This document shows, one piece after another, positions 53,526-62,857 of a stretch of 64,000 bases of DNA; within the stretch, counting starts at the first letter, position 1, and every line of letters starts with the position of its first letter. Source of the stretch: Planococcus shenhongbingii (GTDB lineage Bacteria; Bacillota; Bacilli; Bacillales_A; Planococcaceae); NCBI RefSeq assembly GCF_030413635.1, contig NZ_CP129235.1:2976001-3040000 (forward strand), given 5' to 3'. Position numbers and translations under genes: made by a program. Under the pieces are notes generated by a model that saw only the letters and a program-made list of their open reading frames with translations, was not told the origin of the DNA and made no database searches.

Positions 53526-54689
53526 TTATAACTCCACATTGTCCTGTTTTTTTCTAAAGTTTTGTTTCAATATGGTTTGTATGACTTCATTATGTGCATC
53601 GCAACGGAGCATATTCATGGCTAGCATGCGTTCCCTATCAGAATATAGGAAATCAATTAAACGATTTTTCAATAGCCGGTTAATCTTATTAAAAATTCGG
53701 CCCTTTCCAAATAACATGGAATAATATAAGGAGACATGACTGTGGGAAAAATCTTCCCACAATGCATTTACCTGTTCTGAATGCTGCAATGCCTTAGACA
53801 TTTCATTCATCCTCCTCAGTCTCTCGCCAGCTTTGTTTTCGTTCGCCAGCCCTACTCCATCTGCATTGGCATTCAATAAGATAAATCTTATTTGAGGCTT
53901 AACTGCTCCAATAATTGTGATTTCCACCAGTAATCCTTCATTCCATTGTTGATCACCGTCCTCCCAACCGAAGACAGCATTCCCTTGTCCGTAAAGTATT
54001 GTACTTCCATTTACTTCTTCGTACGTACCAATACAATGGCTATGTTGACATATTACTAAATCTGCACCAAATTCAGCCATATTCCTACATTTCTTCTGCA
54101 ATAGTGGTGATGGATAAGGGTAATGCTCACTTCCCCCGTGGTATAGGACAATTAAAAAATCGCAGTTTTTCTTGGCACTATCTATATCTTTAATGGAATC
54201 AAAATAATCAAAACGATTAGCTCCTGCTTGGTTCGATGTGGCCAGATTAAATTCAGCTTCTGCAAAACTTAAGATTCCGATCATTTTATCTTTTACTGGA
54301 ATGAAAAGCGGTTCTTTTGCGGCTTTCGAATCTCGTCCACTTCCAACTGTCCGAATTCCTAACTTTTCACAAGTTTCCAGAGTATCAATGACCCCTTGTG
54401 TTCCATAATCGAGAATGTGGTTATTTGCCATGGAAAATACATCTATCCCACCTTTTTGAAGTGTTTCTAAATCTCTTGGTAATGCCTTTAAATTCGGTCC
54501 TGTCTTCATTATTGGTTCATTGCTTTCCGTAGCTGGCGCTTCCAAATTAGCAATAGTAAGGTCAGCTTCTTTTAATCTGTTCACAGCTCCACCAAGAACC
54601 TGTTCAGGATCTTGACTATCAAAAAATTTTCGGTAATCTTTTGTTGGACAAATATCTCCTAAAATCGCTATTTTTATTGCTTCTTCCAT
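53526..54689 (-). CDS. CapA family metallophosphatase-like capsule protein
   Basis: 387-residue protein of the CapA/PgsA family (calcineurin-like fold). Metal-binding motifs are GDICPTKDY at the start, NLEAPAT, MANNHILDYG, LYHGGSEHY and CQHSHCIG. ATG at 54689 follows AAAGGAG; an extension to 54770 lacks this. No signal peptide or membrane anchor is seen, unlike PgsA of poly-gamma-glutamate synthesis, and the pgsB/C genes are missing. The C-terminal 90 residues are helical and unknown. It may process or modify the nearby polysaccharide, or be an intracellular phosphoesterase. Confidence 0.85.
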   Translation of the reverse strand: MEEAIKIAILGDICPTKDYRKFFDSQDPEQVLGGAVNRLKEADLTIANLEAPATESNEPIMKTGPNLKALPRDLETLQKGGIDVFSMANNHILDYGTQGVIDTLETCEKLGIRTVGSGRDSKAAKEPLFIPVKDKMIGILSFAEAEFNLATSNQAGANRFDYFDSIKDIDSAKKNCDFLIVLYHGGSEHYPYPSPLLQKKCRNMAEFGADLVICQHSHCIGTYEEVNGSTILYGQGNAVFGWEDGDQQWNEGLLVEITIIGAVKPQIRFILLNANADGVGLANENKAGERLRRMNEMSKALQHSEQVNALWEDFSHSHVSLYYSMLFGKGRIFNKINRLLKNRLIDFLYSDRERMLAMNMLRCDAHNEVIQTILKQNFRKKQDNVEL

Positions 54690-55208
54690 ATTCGGATGCT
54701 CCTTTTTTTTAATGACTTTAAATACGATTACTAAATATTGTATTTCTTTCCTTCTTCCCATTCCTCGCAATTTCTATATTCATTTAAGTATCGGTTCGTT
54801 CATTTTTCAAACTTCTGCAAAATCTCTGGTACTGAATAATGAAAATAAAAGAAAGAGCTAAACTCTTTCTTTTGAATCTATTTTAGCAATAAAAATAGAA
54901 AGAGACTATTACTTATTAAAAATTTTGAATATTCAATTATAATTTTCCGAGTATATTATTCATTTATGGCTTAAAATTTCGGCCATAGGGTCCTGCAAAG
55001 CTTCTTACCATGGCAAAAATTAAAAAGTTAGCCTGAAATTTTCATTTTCCTGAACTCGTCGTCAGCAGAAATTTCTCTTATGAATATCGCCATCTAATTT
55101 CCTGACACAATTGTTTTTCTTCAATTAATGTAAAAAAATTAAAATACTATTCCAATATAAAACGTTAAATGAGATAATGTACCTAAATACAATTACCTAT
55201 ATATAATT
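54690..55208. other. divergent intergenic region with orphan hairpin
   Basis: 519 AT-rich bases between divergent CapA-like and NERD genes. A terminator-like hairpin lies at 54847-54873. The segment 54960-55110 is less AT-rich and could be decayed coding sequence, but nothing was recognised. Confidence 0.5.
54835..54873. terminator. orphan terminator-like hairpin
   Basis: AAAAGAAAGAG (54847-54857) pairs perfectly with CTCTTTCTTTT (54863-54873), loop CTAAA. On the minus strand ATTTTCATT follows, placing it in the leader of the CapA-like gene. Confidence 0.55.
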
Positions 55209-55943
55209 ATGCCATTTTCCTTTTTATTTCTTATGATTCTAGTAGCTGCTGTCTTAAAATCACCGCTTGTAAAAGGTTTTTTCGGAGAACTTGGAGTCCG
55301 TTTCGCTTTGAGGAAACTCGATAATGAAGATTACAAAATCCTCCACAATATCATGTTAAGTGATGGCAGCAAAACCACTCAAATCGATCATGTCGTTATT
55401 GGCCGGAATGGCATCTTTGTCATTGAGACGAAAAATTATCAAGGCTGGATTTTCGGTTCCGAAAAAAGCGCTAAGTGGACCCAAACCATCTATAAATCCA
55501 AAAAGCAGTTCCACAATCCCATCCGCCAAAATTTTGGCCATATCAAAATGCTTGAACAGCATTTCCCGGGATATCAACATCCGATGGTTTCCATTATTAG
55601 CTTTTCAAGCAATAGTACGTTAAAAAAAGTGGACATTCAGTCTTCACACATACATGTCCTTCATACAACCGGCATCGTAAGTGCGATTCAATCCTATAAG
55701 GAATCTCTGCTCACCAGACAGGCGATCGCCGCTTTTGCTACGCACATTGAAAACGCCAATATCAAAGACCCGAAAGCGAAAAAGCAGCATGTCCAGACCA
55801 TCAAAGAAACGCAGCAAAAGAAAAAAGGCCAACTCTCCGCAAACATCTGTCCCAACTGCGGTGACCCACTCGTTACAAGAACCGGAAAACATGGCCCATT
55901 CAAAGGCTGCTCGTCTTTTCCAAAATGCCGGTTTACTGCATAA
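55209..55943 (+). CDS. NERD-domain protein with C-terminal zinc ribbon
   Basis: 244-residue membrane-associated protein. An N-terminal hydrophobic stretch (FSFLFLMILVAAVL, 3-16) is followed by a NERD domain, a nuclease-related PD-(D/E)xK-like fold: GELGVRFAL, TTQIDHVVIGRNGIFVIETKNY with Asp and Glu-x-Lys in place. The end CPNCGDPLVTRTGKHGPFKGCSSFPKC is a topoisomerase I-like zinc ribbon. The combination suggests a DNA-processing enzyme at the membrane, but the family has no settled role. ATG at 55209 lacks a good ribosome binding site. Terminator at 56026-56067. Confidence 0.87.
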   Translation: MPFSFLFLMILVAAVLKSPLVKGFFGELGVRFALRKLDNEDYKILHNIMLSDGSKTTQIDHVVIGRNGIFVIETKNYQGWIFGSEKSAKWTQTIYKSKKQFHNPIRQNFGHIKMLEQHFPGYQHPMVSIISFSSNSTLKKVDIQSSHIHVLHTTGIVSAIQSYKESLLTRQAIAAFATHIENANIKDPKAKKQHVQTIKETQQKKKGQLSANICPNCGDPLVTRTGKHGPFKGCSSFPKCRFTA

Positions 55944-56025
55944 AACATTTTTTAAGGAGCAGCTAAAATCCATTCCTTCTTTGAATAAAAACAGCAATTT
56001 AATTTCCAATCAAATTGTCCATACG

Positions 56026-56067
56026 AAAACCACGCTTGTTATCCAATGGAAAACAAGCGTGGTTTTT
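56026..56067. terminator. bidirectional terminator
   Basis: AAAACCACGCTTGTT (56026-56040) pairs perfectly with 56052-56066; it serves the NERD gene on plus and the CBS gene on minus. Confidence 0.88.
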
Positions 56068-56096
56068 AAATGCAATTATTTTATTTTCTAAACTTC

Positions 56097-56519
56097 TTAG
56101 CTTGGCTCAGCTGGTTTAGAAATATCTTCAATGGCTGAACCGGCATGCATATCAGATGGATCTTTCACTGCAACATCGCCAAGGGAGACAATCCCTACCA
56201 GTCTGTCGCCTTCCACAATTGGCAGACGTCGAATTTGATGTTCAGCCATCAGATCAGCCGCTTCTTCCAAATCCATATCCGGCGTTCCGGTGACCAAGTC
56301 GGAAGAAAGAATTTGTCTTACGGGTGTATCCAAAGAAAACTGGGCAGCGATGCCTCGGGTGACAATGTCACGGTCGGTGATAATCCCTGCTAATTTTCCG
56401 TTGTCCACAATCGGAATGGAGCCGACATCCAAATTCAGCATCCAAGTCGCAATTTCCTGAAGTGATGTATCAAGTGTGCATGTTTGTACATCTGTTGTCA
56501 TAATTTCTGTTACTTTCAT
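56097..56519 (-). CDS. tandem CBS-domain protein
   Basis: 140-residue stand-alone CBS pair (about 1-60 and 70-125), close to YhcV/YkuL-type proteins. Repeated motifs are the start EIMTTDVQTC, IPIVDNGKLAGIITDRDI and RRLPIVEGDRLVGIVSLGDV; the two Asp residues of the TDRD and LGDV ends contact adenosine nucleotides in the family. It probably senses AMP, ATP or a related ligand, but there is no effector domain. TAGGAGG precedes ATG 56519. Monocistronic. Confidence 0.9.
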   Translation of the reverse strand: MKVTEIMTTDVQTCTLDTSLQEIATWMLNLDVGSIPIVDNGKLAGIITDRDIVTRGIAAQFSLDTPVRQILSSDLVTGTPDMDLEEAADLMAEHQIRRLPIVEGDRLVGIVSLGDVAVKDPSDMHAGSAIEDISKPAEPS

Positions 56520-56857
56520 GAGAAATGCCTCCTATTAGTTTTGTTGACTCTTCGTTAGCCCAATTCATGAAGTCCAGCTCTTATGCCCCCAAACATCCTC
56601 TACATACCCAATTGACTTTTAAAATGCTTTTAACCAATCAACTAACAGCCTATTTATGCAGATTATTGAATCGAAGGTTTTATTGGTTTGTTTCATCCGC
56701 CACCTCCTCAGATTTTTTCACCTATATAGTTCCCGCTTCTTTTTTAAATAAACTGCTTCCTTAGTCATGAAACTAGAGCACTAACTGGCTTTAGCACAAA
56801 AACAGCCGCTCCAGGAATCCATTGATTCTTGCGGGAACGGCTGTAAGTCAACATCCT
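56520..56857. other. intergenic region
   Basis: 338 bases between the CBS gene promoter and the amidase terminator at 56795-56844. No gene with start signals seen. Confidence 0.5.
56795..56844 (-). terminator. terminator of the amidase gene
   Basis: ACAGCCGCTCC (56802-56812) pairs with the segment 56833-56844 with one mismatch; on the minus strand TTTTTGTGC follows, 14 bases after the stop at 56858. Confidence 0.8.
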
Positions 56858-58309
56858 TTATTCAAACTTCGGAGCAACGCGGTTTTGGGTCGCCTGCTCA
56901 TACGCGTAGGCCAGTTCAATCAGCCGCGGTTCACTGAACGCAAGGCCGCTGAATGTCACGCCAACCGGCAGCCCTTCACTGGTGTAGCCAGCCGGCACAG
57001 TGATTGACGGATAGCCGGCTTTTGCCGGCATAGCTGCTCCACGGTTGTTCTGGAACAGCAGAGCGTCAAGGTTATGCTCGACCATCACCACATCAATGCC
57101 TTCAGCGGCAGAAGTTCTAAGATCGGTGGCACGATGCTCCAAATAAGTCGGATCAATCGGATCTTCGCTCAGTGCCAGCGACCTCTCCAGTTCAACCTGC
57201 CCGAATTTCATCCGGACAGCAGACTCTTGTTTATTGAATTCGATGACGTCAGCAAGCGACTTCACCGGCACCGCATCCGGGGTTTTGCTCAAATAATCGT
57301 TGATGCCCCGTTTGAATTCATACCACAGCACACCCGATTGAAATTCCTGAACAGGAATCGTTACTTTCTCAACGATTGCTCCTTGCGCTTTCATATCTGC
57401 AATCGCAGCTTCCATGATGGCCCGTTCTTCCGGCTCCTTGTCATTCAGGAAGCTGATGTCCACACCGATTCTTGCACCTTGCAATCCATCCTTTTTCAGA
57501 TGGGCCGTATAATCCGGCAAGCCCACGCCAACACTGCGTAAAGTCGCCGGGTCCCTTTCGTCGACTCCTGTCAAGATGCCCAGTGTAATGGCCGCATCCG
57601 CCACTGTACGCGCCATTGGTCCCGCTGTATCCTGGCTTTCTGCAATCGGGATAATGCCTGTGCGGCTGACCAACCCGACTGTCGGCTTGATGCCGACAAT
57701 TGAATTGGCGCTCGCTGGACTTAAAATTGAACCTGAAGTTTCCGTGCCGATGCCGACAACTGCAAAATTTGACGCGATGCTCGCCCCGGTTCCTGAACTC
57801 GAACCGCCGACACTTCCGGCTTCAAACACATCCACTCCGTAAGGGTTGAGCACTTGGCCGCCGAGTCCGCTGTAGCCGCTCGGCACATTTTCCGTCATGA
57901 AATACGCCCATTCGCTCATATTGACCTTGCCGAGGATAATTGCTCCCGCTTGTCTCAGCTGTGCAGCCACAAAAGCGTCTTCAACCGTGAAATTGTCCTT
58001 GAGGGCAATCGCTCCTGCTGTCGTCGGCATGTTGTCTGTCGTATCAATATTGTCTTTCAGCAGCACCGGAATCCCATATAACGGGCCTTGCCCTTCCTGG
58101 CCGCGCATGCTATCCAGCTCTGCTGCTATTTTCAAAGCGTCAGGATTGATGGACAGCACTGAATTGATTTTCGGTCCGTTTTTGTCGTACTTTTCGATTC
58201 TGTCCAAATAAACCTGGACCAGCTCCACTGAAGTCAGCAGCTGTTCTTCAAAAGCCTGCTGGATTTGGCTGATTGTTGCTTCTTCTATTTCGAATGCTAT
58301 TTTTTCCAT
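56858..58309 (-). CDS. amidase signature family protein
   Basis: Hydrolase of 483 residues with the Ser-cisSer-Lys triad. Lys85 in VLLKDNID, the serine run 170-172 in GGSSSGTGASIAS and nucleophile Ser194 in GTETSGSILSPAS are visible, followed by KPTVGLVSRTGIIP. It is not GatA: the gene stands alone and has no gatB or gatC neighbours, and the N-terminus differs. Likely substrates are aliphatic or aryl amides. No signal peptide. The product may serve nitrogen scavenging, as the formamidase at 16396; inference. Confidence 0.9.
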   Translation of the reverse strand: MEKIAFEIEEATISQIQQAFEEQLLTSVELVQVYLDRIEKYDKNGPKINSVLSINPDALKIAAELDSMRGQEGQGPLYGIPVLLKDNIDTTDNMPTTAGAIALKDNFTVEDAFVAAQLRQAGAIILGKVNMSEWAYFMTENVPSGYSGLGGQVLNPYGVDVFEAGSVGGSSSGTGASIASNFAVVGIGTETSGSILSPASANSIVGIKPTVGLVSRTGIIPIAESQDTAGPMARTVADAAITLGILTGVDERDPATLRSVGVGLPDYTAHLKKDGLQGARIGVDISFLNDKEPEERAIMEAAIADMKAQGAIVEKVTIPVQEFQSGVLWYEFKRGINDYLSKTPDAVPVKSLADVIEFNKQESAVRMKFGQVELERSLALSEDPIDPTYLEHRATDLRTSAAEGIDVVMVEHNLDALLFQNNRGAAMPAKAGYPSITVPAGYTSEGLPVGVTFSGLAFSEPRLIELAYAYEQATQNRVAPKFE

Positions 58310-58557
58310 GGTCGTTTGCCCCTGTTCTCTTTAGAAATCTTTGCAGCACTTTCCGGTTTATTAAGTAAAGGAAATCAGCTTCCGCCTTCTTTTCTATTAT
58401 ATTAATTAATTCCGAAAATAAAACAAAAATTCTAACCAGAAGAAATATTTTAATATTTCTGGAGAAATTTTAGACGTTTCTTCCTATCATTTTGTTTTAA
58501 AAAGCTTTACAAGGGGAAAATTTATAGTAATACCGTTCATTGAAATGGGGAATCAAC

Positions 58558-59616
58558 ATGGACAATACCCAATTATTCGATGGCATCGAGTTTTTAAAGA
58601 CACTTTCTTTGATAGATTTTCTTATGTTTTTCATTTACCTCTCCTTAATTTTCGCCTTAAGGACCTTCCTGGTGTTCCTTCTGCAAAAGTCTTTTACATC
58701 CAAACGCTTTAAAGAGCGGATATTTCCGTTCGTTGAAGATCTATTGAACTGGCTCGCTATCTACGGAGCAATCTTTTTTTTCCTGTTTTATTTTTCAGAA
58801 GAACAATGGCTATTTTATCCGTTTTATGAAACGGATGGCATACAAGTGTCGGTGTTCCTAATAGTGGTCGTCGCTATAGCTGTCAGCTTTGCCGGCCGCC
58901 TGGTAAGAGCATTGAACCGGTATGTGATGCCTTTTTTCTACGTGCAATTTGATGTAGATGCCACCACGGGCTATACCATCAACCGGCTCCTCTATTACAT
59001 TGTCATGTTCATTGCATTGGCTCTTGGGTTTACGACAGTCGGCCTCGACCTGTCAGCGCTCGGCGTCATCTTCAGCGTGCTTGGAATCGGGATCGGTTTT
59101 GGTATACGGAACATCGCCGCAAACTTTGTTTCAGGGATCATCATTCTTTTTGAACGGCCGATGAAAGTAGGCGAACTGGTGGAAATTGATAAGAATATCG
59201 GCCAGATTACAAAAATCACGCTCCGCTCCACTGTCATTGAAACTTTAAAAAACGGCACGCTCATTGTACCCAATCAGTACTTTATCGAACAGATCGTCAA
59301 AAACCGTTCCAGCGCAAAGCTTTTTGCCCGTGTAGTCGTCAGCGTGGCCTATGGCAATGACACTGAAAAAGTCGAGCACCTGCTCTTGGAAGCGGCAGTA
59401 GCAGAGATGCAGTTTGTGCCTGGCATTCCCAATGAGCCGCCGGACGTCCGCTTTATCAACTTTCGGGACTCTTCGCTCGACTTCGTCGTCGAAGTCCGTG
59501 TCGTTGATGTCGAGATGAAAGAACAGCTGGAAAGCCGCATCCGCCACGCAATCGCTGATATTTTCATCAAAAACGATATCAAGCTCGCTGAATATCCAGT
59601 TACGAAAGAAATATAA
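58558..59616 (+). CDS. MscS-type mechanosensitive ion channel protein
   Basis: 352-residue channel protein from ATG 58558 (GGGG at good distance; TTG at 58540 is less likely). Four N-terminal membrane segments (about 18-42, 60-77, 92-112, 143-162) precede the pore helix SVLGIGIGFGIRNIAANFVSGIII, the MscS TM3 pattern, followed by the beta domain FERPMKVGELVEI and SNTEKVEHLLLEA-like C-terminal alpha/beta domain. Releases solutes during osmotic downshift. It is longer than E. coli MscS by extra N-terminal helices. Monocistronic. Confidence 0.92.
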   Translation: MDNTQLFDGIEFLKTLSLIDFLMFFIYLSLIFALRTFLVFLLQKSFTSKRFKERIFPFVEDLLNWLAIYGAIFFFLFYFSEEQWLFYPFYETDGIQVSVFLIVVVAIAVSFAGRLVRALNRYVMPFFYVQFDVDATTGYTINRLLYYIVMFIALALGFTTVGLDLSALGVIFSVLGIGIGFGIRNIAANFVSGIIILFERPMKVGELVEIDKNIGQITKITLRSTVIETLKNGTLIVPNQYFIEQIVKNRSSAKLFARVVVSVAYGNDTEKVEHLLLEAAVAEMQFVPGIPNEPPDVRFINFRDSSLDFVVEVRVVDVEMKEQLESRIRHAIADIFIKNDIKLAEYPVTKEI

Positions 59617-59676
59617 AAAAGACCCCGGCCAAGACCGCCATCAAACAAAGCGGACTAGAGCCGGGTTCTCGTTTTT
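59616..59676. terminator. bidirectional terminator between MscS and ABC genes
   Basis: AGACCCCGGC (from 59620) pairs with GCCGGGTTCT (to about 59669), and CCGC with GCGG inside; A-run and T-run flank it. Confidence 0.8.
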
Positions 59677-60460
59677 AAATTTTCACTTTCGAAAGCAGTG
59701 GCCGGCCTTGATTCCAATTCACTTCAACCGGAATTTCGAAAAACTCGGAAAGCTGTTCGCTCGTTATCATTTCTTCCGTATTGCCGGAAGCAAACACTTC
59801 CCCGTCTTTCAATAACAAGGTTTTATTGAATTCCGGCAGGATTTCCTCAATATGGTGAGTCACATAAATGATGGTCGGAGCATCCGGCTTTTGCGCGATC
59901 CGTTCAATGGCCTCGAGCAGCTCTTCCCGGGCAATAAAATCCAGCCCATTCGTCGGTTCATCCAGCACCAAAAGCGATGGCTCTCCCATCAGCGCACGGC
60001 CAATCAAGACCCGCTGCCGCTCACCATGTGACAAGGTTTCATAACTCCGGTTCGCATAGTCAAGGCAGCCCAGTTCCTTCAGGATTTCTACTCCTTTTTG
60101 GTCAATCTCTTCTGTCGTCTCTTCATATAATCCGATAGAAGCATAAGCTCCGCTCAGCACCACTTCATAGGCGTTGTCATATGGGCTTATTTTCTGCTGA
60201 AGCGACGAAGAAACAAAACCGATCTGCTTGCGCAGTTTCTCGGAAAGATAGGTTTTCCCAAACTCCAGGCCGAGGACGCTCACTTTGCCAGTTGTCGGAA
60301 AAAAGTAAGCATTGATCATATCAAGCAGCGAAGTCTTGCCGGCACCGTTCAAGCCGTAAAGTACCCAGTGCTCTCCGCGTTCCACTTGCCAGTTGACATT
60401 ATTCAGCACCGTTTTCCCTTCTCGCCTTCTTGTCACGTTTTCAAGTTCCAGAACCTTCAT
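59675..60460 (-). CDS. ABC transporter ATP-binding protein, YlmA-like
   Basis: 261-residue ABC ATPase. Walker A GLNGAGKTS (near 35-43), Q-loop FVSSSLQQK, signature LSHGERQRV (near 143-151), Walker B LLVLDEPTNGLD and the switch His in IIYVTHH. Closest in style to B. subtilis YlmA and to ModF-like stand-alone ATPases; no permease gene is adjacent, so it may work with a distant membrane partner or act in another way. The start at 60460 faces repeat array B. Function unassigned. Confidence 0.88.
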   Translation of the reverse strand: MKVLELENVTRRREGKTVLNNVNWQVERGEHWVLYGLNGAGKTSLLDMINAYFFPTTGKVSVLGLEFGKTYLSEKLRKQIGFVSSSLQQKISPYDNAYEVVLSGAYASIGLYEETTEEIDQKGVEILKELGCLDYANRSYETLSHGERQRVLIGRALMGEPSLLVLDEPTNGLDFIAREELLEAIERIAQKPDAPTIIYVTHHIEEILPEFNKTLLLKDGEVFASGNTEEMITSEQLSEFFEIPVEVNWNQGRPLLSKVKI

Positions 60461-60891
60461 CCTTATGCCCCTTTCCTAAACCAAAATACTTTTGTCTCTT
60501 CAAAACCAATTAGCCTGAATTTTTATCGACGTTTTTTTGTTTGCAATCGGTGTTTCTCGATTTCCTATCGGTGTTTCTAAGTTTTCTATCGACGTTTCTC
60601 CGATTTCTATCGGTGTTTCTGTAATAAGCAGTCCATGGAGATCAACAGATACTATTGGAAAGCCCTCCGCCAGGGCGAAGGCCCCTTTAAACCAGAGCGC
60701 TTTTTGCTTAAGCAAAAAAACCTTTATCGACGTTTCGGACAGGTTCTATCGCTGTTCTTTAGGTTTTTATCGGTGTTTCTCCAATTCTTATCGACGTTTC
60801 TCAGCTTTCTATCGGTGTTTTCAAACTTTCTATCGACGTTCACCAAACACCGATATAAAACCATGCCAAGCAAAAACAACGCAAATCCCTC
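60461..60891. other. intergenic region filled by repeat array B
   Basis: 431 bases between two minus-strand genes; apart from about 60 bases upstream of the ABC gene it is made up almost wholly of the 21-bp array and its central module. Open frames in it are translations of the repeat. Confidence 0.75.
60524..60855. repeat. 21-bp phased repeat array B with central hairpin module
   Basis: Same family as the array at 32088-32440. Left arm units begin at 60524, 60545, 60566, 60587 and 60608 (exact 21-base steps). Right arm units begin at 60725, 60747, 60768, 60789, 60810 and 60831 (22, then 21-base steps). The core alternates TATCGACGTTT and TATCGGTGTTT. At the right end AAACACCGATA (60845-60855) is one inverted unit. 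The central module holds an imperfect hairpin (about 60661-60683) and TTTTTGCTTAAGCAAAAA, a perfect palindrome (about 60701-60718). Function unknown. Confidence 0.85.
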
Positions 60892-62691
60892 TTACCCGAC
60901 AACCACTTCCGTCAACTCCAAAAACTCCTCCACATCTTTCACACAAACCGCAATCGCATCTTCCCAGAATCCAGTCTGTTCCAAATCAACTCCCAAATGC
61001 TTTTGTGCCAGCTGTTCGACTGTCATGCGGCCGGTATCCCTCAACAGCGCATTATAGGATTCTTCGAAACCGCCTTCAGTTTCCAGCGCTTTGGCATAAA
61101 TCCCTTGACTGAACAAATAGCCGAATGTATACGGGAAGTTGTAGAACGGCACGCCCGTAATGTGGAAATGCAAAGTCGAAGCCCAGAAAGTCGGATTATA
61201 GCTGGCAAGTTCGCCACCGTAGGCTTCCTGCTGCGCCTCCAATGCAAGTTGATTTAAGCGTTCCACCGAAACTGCCCCTTTTTTCCGTTCTTCATAAAAG
61301 CGCGTTTCGAACAGGAAACGGGAATGGATATTCATGAAAAACGCAATGCTTCTCTTGATCTTGTCTTCCAGCAACGCAATTTTTTCTTCATTAGAAGAAG
61401 CATTTTTCACTGCAGCATCGGACACGACCATTTCTGCGAAAGTGGAAGCAGTTTCGGCGACGTTCATGGCGTAGCGCTGATTCAATGCTTCCGTATCATT
61501 CATGACATGCTGATGATAGGCATGCCCGAGTTCATGAGCAAGCGTCGAAATATTCGTGGCGGACCCGGAAAACGTCATAAAAATGCGGGTCTGTTCACTG
61601 TCTGGAAAACTTGTGCAAAATCCGCCGGGACGCTTTCCTGGGCGGTCTTCCGCTTCAATCCAGCGTTTTTCAAATGCGCCTCTGGAAAACTCGGCCATTT
61701 GGGGGCTGAACCGCTCGAACTGCTCCAGAATAAAAGCCGCAGCTTCATCAAAGCTGACTTTTTGCATGGATTTGGTCAGCGGTGCATTCAAATCATGCCA
61801 TTCCAGCTTTTCAACGCCAAGTAGCTGCGCTTTCCGCCGCAAATAAGAAACAAAAGGTGCTTTATGCTCGGTGATTGTTCCCCACATGGCATTCAAGGTT
61901 TTTTCGCTCATGCGGTTCAGTTCCAGCGGCTCTTTCAATACATTGTCCCATCTCCGGTGCTTGTAAGTCTGCAGCCGGAATCCAGCCAAGTTGTTCAAAG
62001 TTTCGCTGAAGAGCTCCGCTTCTTCCTGCCAGGCGCTGCTTATTTTTTCGAATACTTCTTGGCGGGCTTCTCGGTTGGGTGTGCTCATGCGGTTCGCCGC
62101 CTGGCCCATCGACAATTTTTTAATCTTGCCGTTTTCCATATGTTCGATGCTCATTTTCCCGACAAGGCTGTTGTACAGCTGATTCCAAGCCGCATAACCG
62201 TTGACCGATAAATCATTGATCAGGACTTCCTGCTCGAGCGGAAGCTTTTCCTTGGCTTGCACTCGCCGTTCATTCAGCGCAAACGTCACTGGTTCCAAAC
62301 TCGGCTGTTCAAGTAAACCTTGCCACACTGCGTCTTCTATTTGGAGAAACTTCTGGTCCAACTTTGCCAATACCGAAGCAAAAGCAGCCCCCAGTTCACT
62401 CCGTTTTCCGGAAAGTATTTTTGCTTCATGGTCATTGATATCCTGTGCAGTCAGGCAACTTGTGAAAGCTCCGATTTCCCGCAGTTGTTTCGTTGTGCTG
62501 TCCAATAGCTCAAGAAGCAAAGACAGCTCTCCTGTTTGTTCCGATCCGCTTGGCGGGCTGAGACTATCCACCAGCTCGGCCAATTCCTTCAAATTGGCTT
62601 CGAATTTCGCTATGTATATCTTCAATTCCTGAGACGTGCTGCCTCCTTTGAAAATTGAGTCCAAGTTCCATGTTGTCTCATACTGTTTCAT
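60892..62691 (-). CDS. M3 family oligoendopeptidase (PepF-like)
   Basis: Cytoplasmic zinc metallopeptidase of 599 residues that cuts oligopeptides. HELGH (386-390) gives two zinc ligands, and the Glu of the helix about 24 residues further (NVAETASTFAEM) the third. GGFCTSFPDSEQTRIFMTF, just before, shapes the active site. The length and the start KQYETTWNLDSIFKGGS are typical of the clade-3 M3 oligoendopeptidases of Bacillales. Monocistronic; array B lies between its end and the ABC gene. Confidence 0.94.
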   Translation of the reverse strand: MKQYETTWNLDSIFKGGSTSQELKIYIAKFEANLKELAELVDSLSPPSGSEQTGELSLLLELLDSTTKQLREIGAFTSCLTAQDINDHEAKILSGKRSELGAAFASVLAKLDQKFLQIEDAVWQGLLEQPSLEPVTFALNERRVQAKEKLPLEQEVLINDLSVNGYAAWNQLYNSLVGKMSIEHMENGKIKKLSMGQAANRMSTPNREARQEVFEKISSAWQEEAELFSETLNNLAGFRLQTYKHRRWDNVLKEPLELNRMSEKTLNAMWGTITEHKAPFVSYLRRKAQLLGVEKLEWHDLNAPLTKSMQKVSFDEAAAFILEQFERFSPQMAEFSRGAFEKRWIEAEDRPGKRPGGFCTSFPDSEQTRIFMTFSGSATNISTLAHELGHAYHQHVMNDTEALNQRYAMNVAETASTFAEMVVSDAAVKNASSNEEKIALLEDKIKRSIAFFMNIHSRFLFETRFYEERKKGAVSVERLNQLALEAQQEAYGGELASYNPTFWASTLHFHITGVPFYNFPYTFGYLFSQGIYAKALETEGGFEESYNALLRDTGRMTVEQLAQKHLGVDLEQTGFWEDAIAVCVKDVEEFLELTEVVVG

Positions 62692-62857
62692 TTATTAATC
62701 TCCCCTTTGTTTATAGGTGCTGATTCAATCTTAGTTTAAAAATTCTTACTATTCAAGTTGATGAACATACAAAAAATTCACCCCTTAGAGCTACAGCCCT
62801 TAGAGATGAAGATTTATTTATTATGGACTCTCAGTCAACAAGTTAATTTTCAATCCG

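Noticed and set aside
60500..61112. Open frames through array B, up to 191 codons
   Set aside because: Same reason as in array A; the longest one runs on into the antisense strand of the oligoendopeptidase gene.
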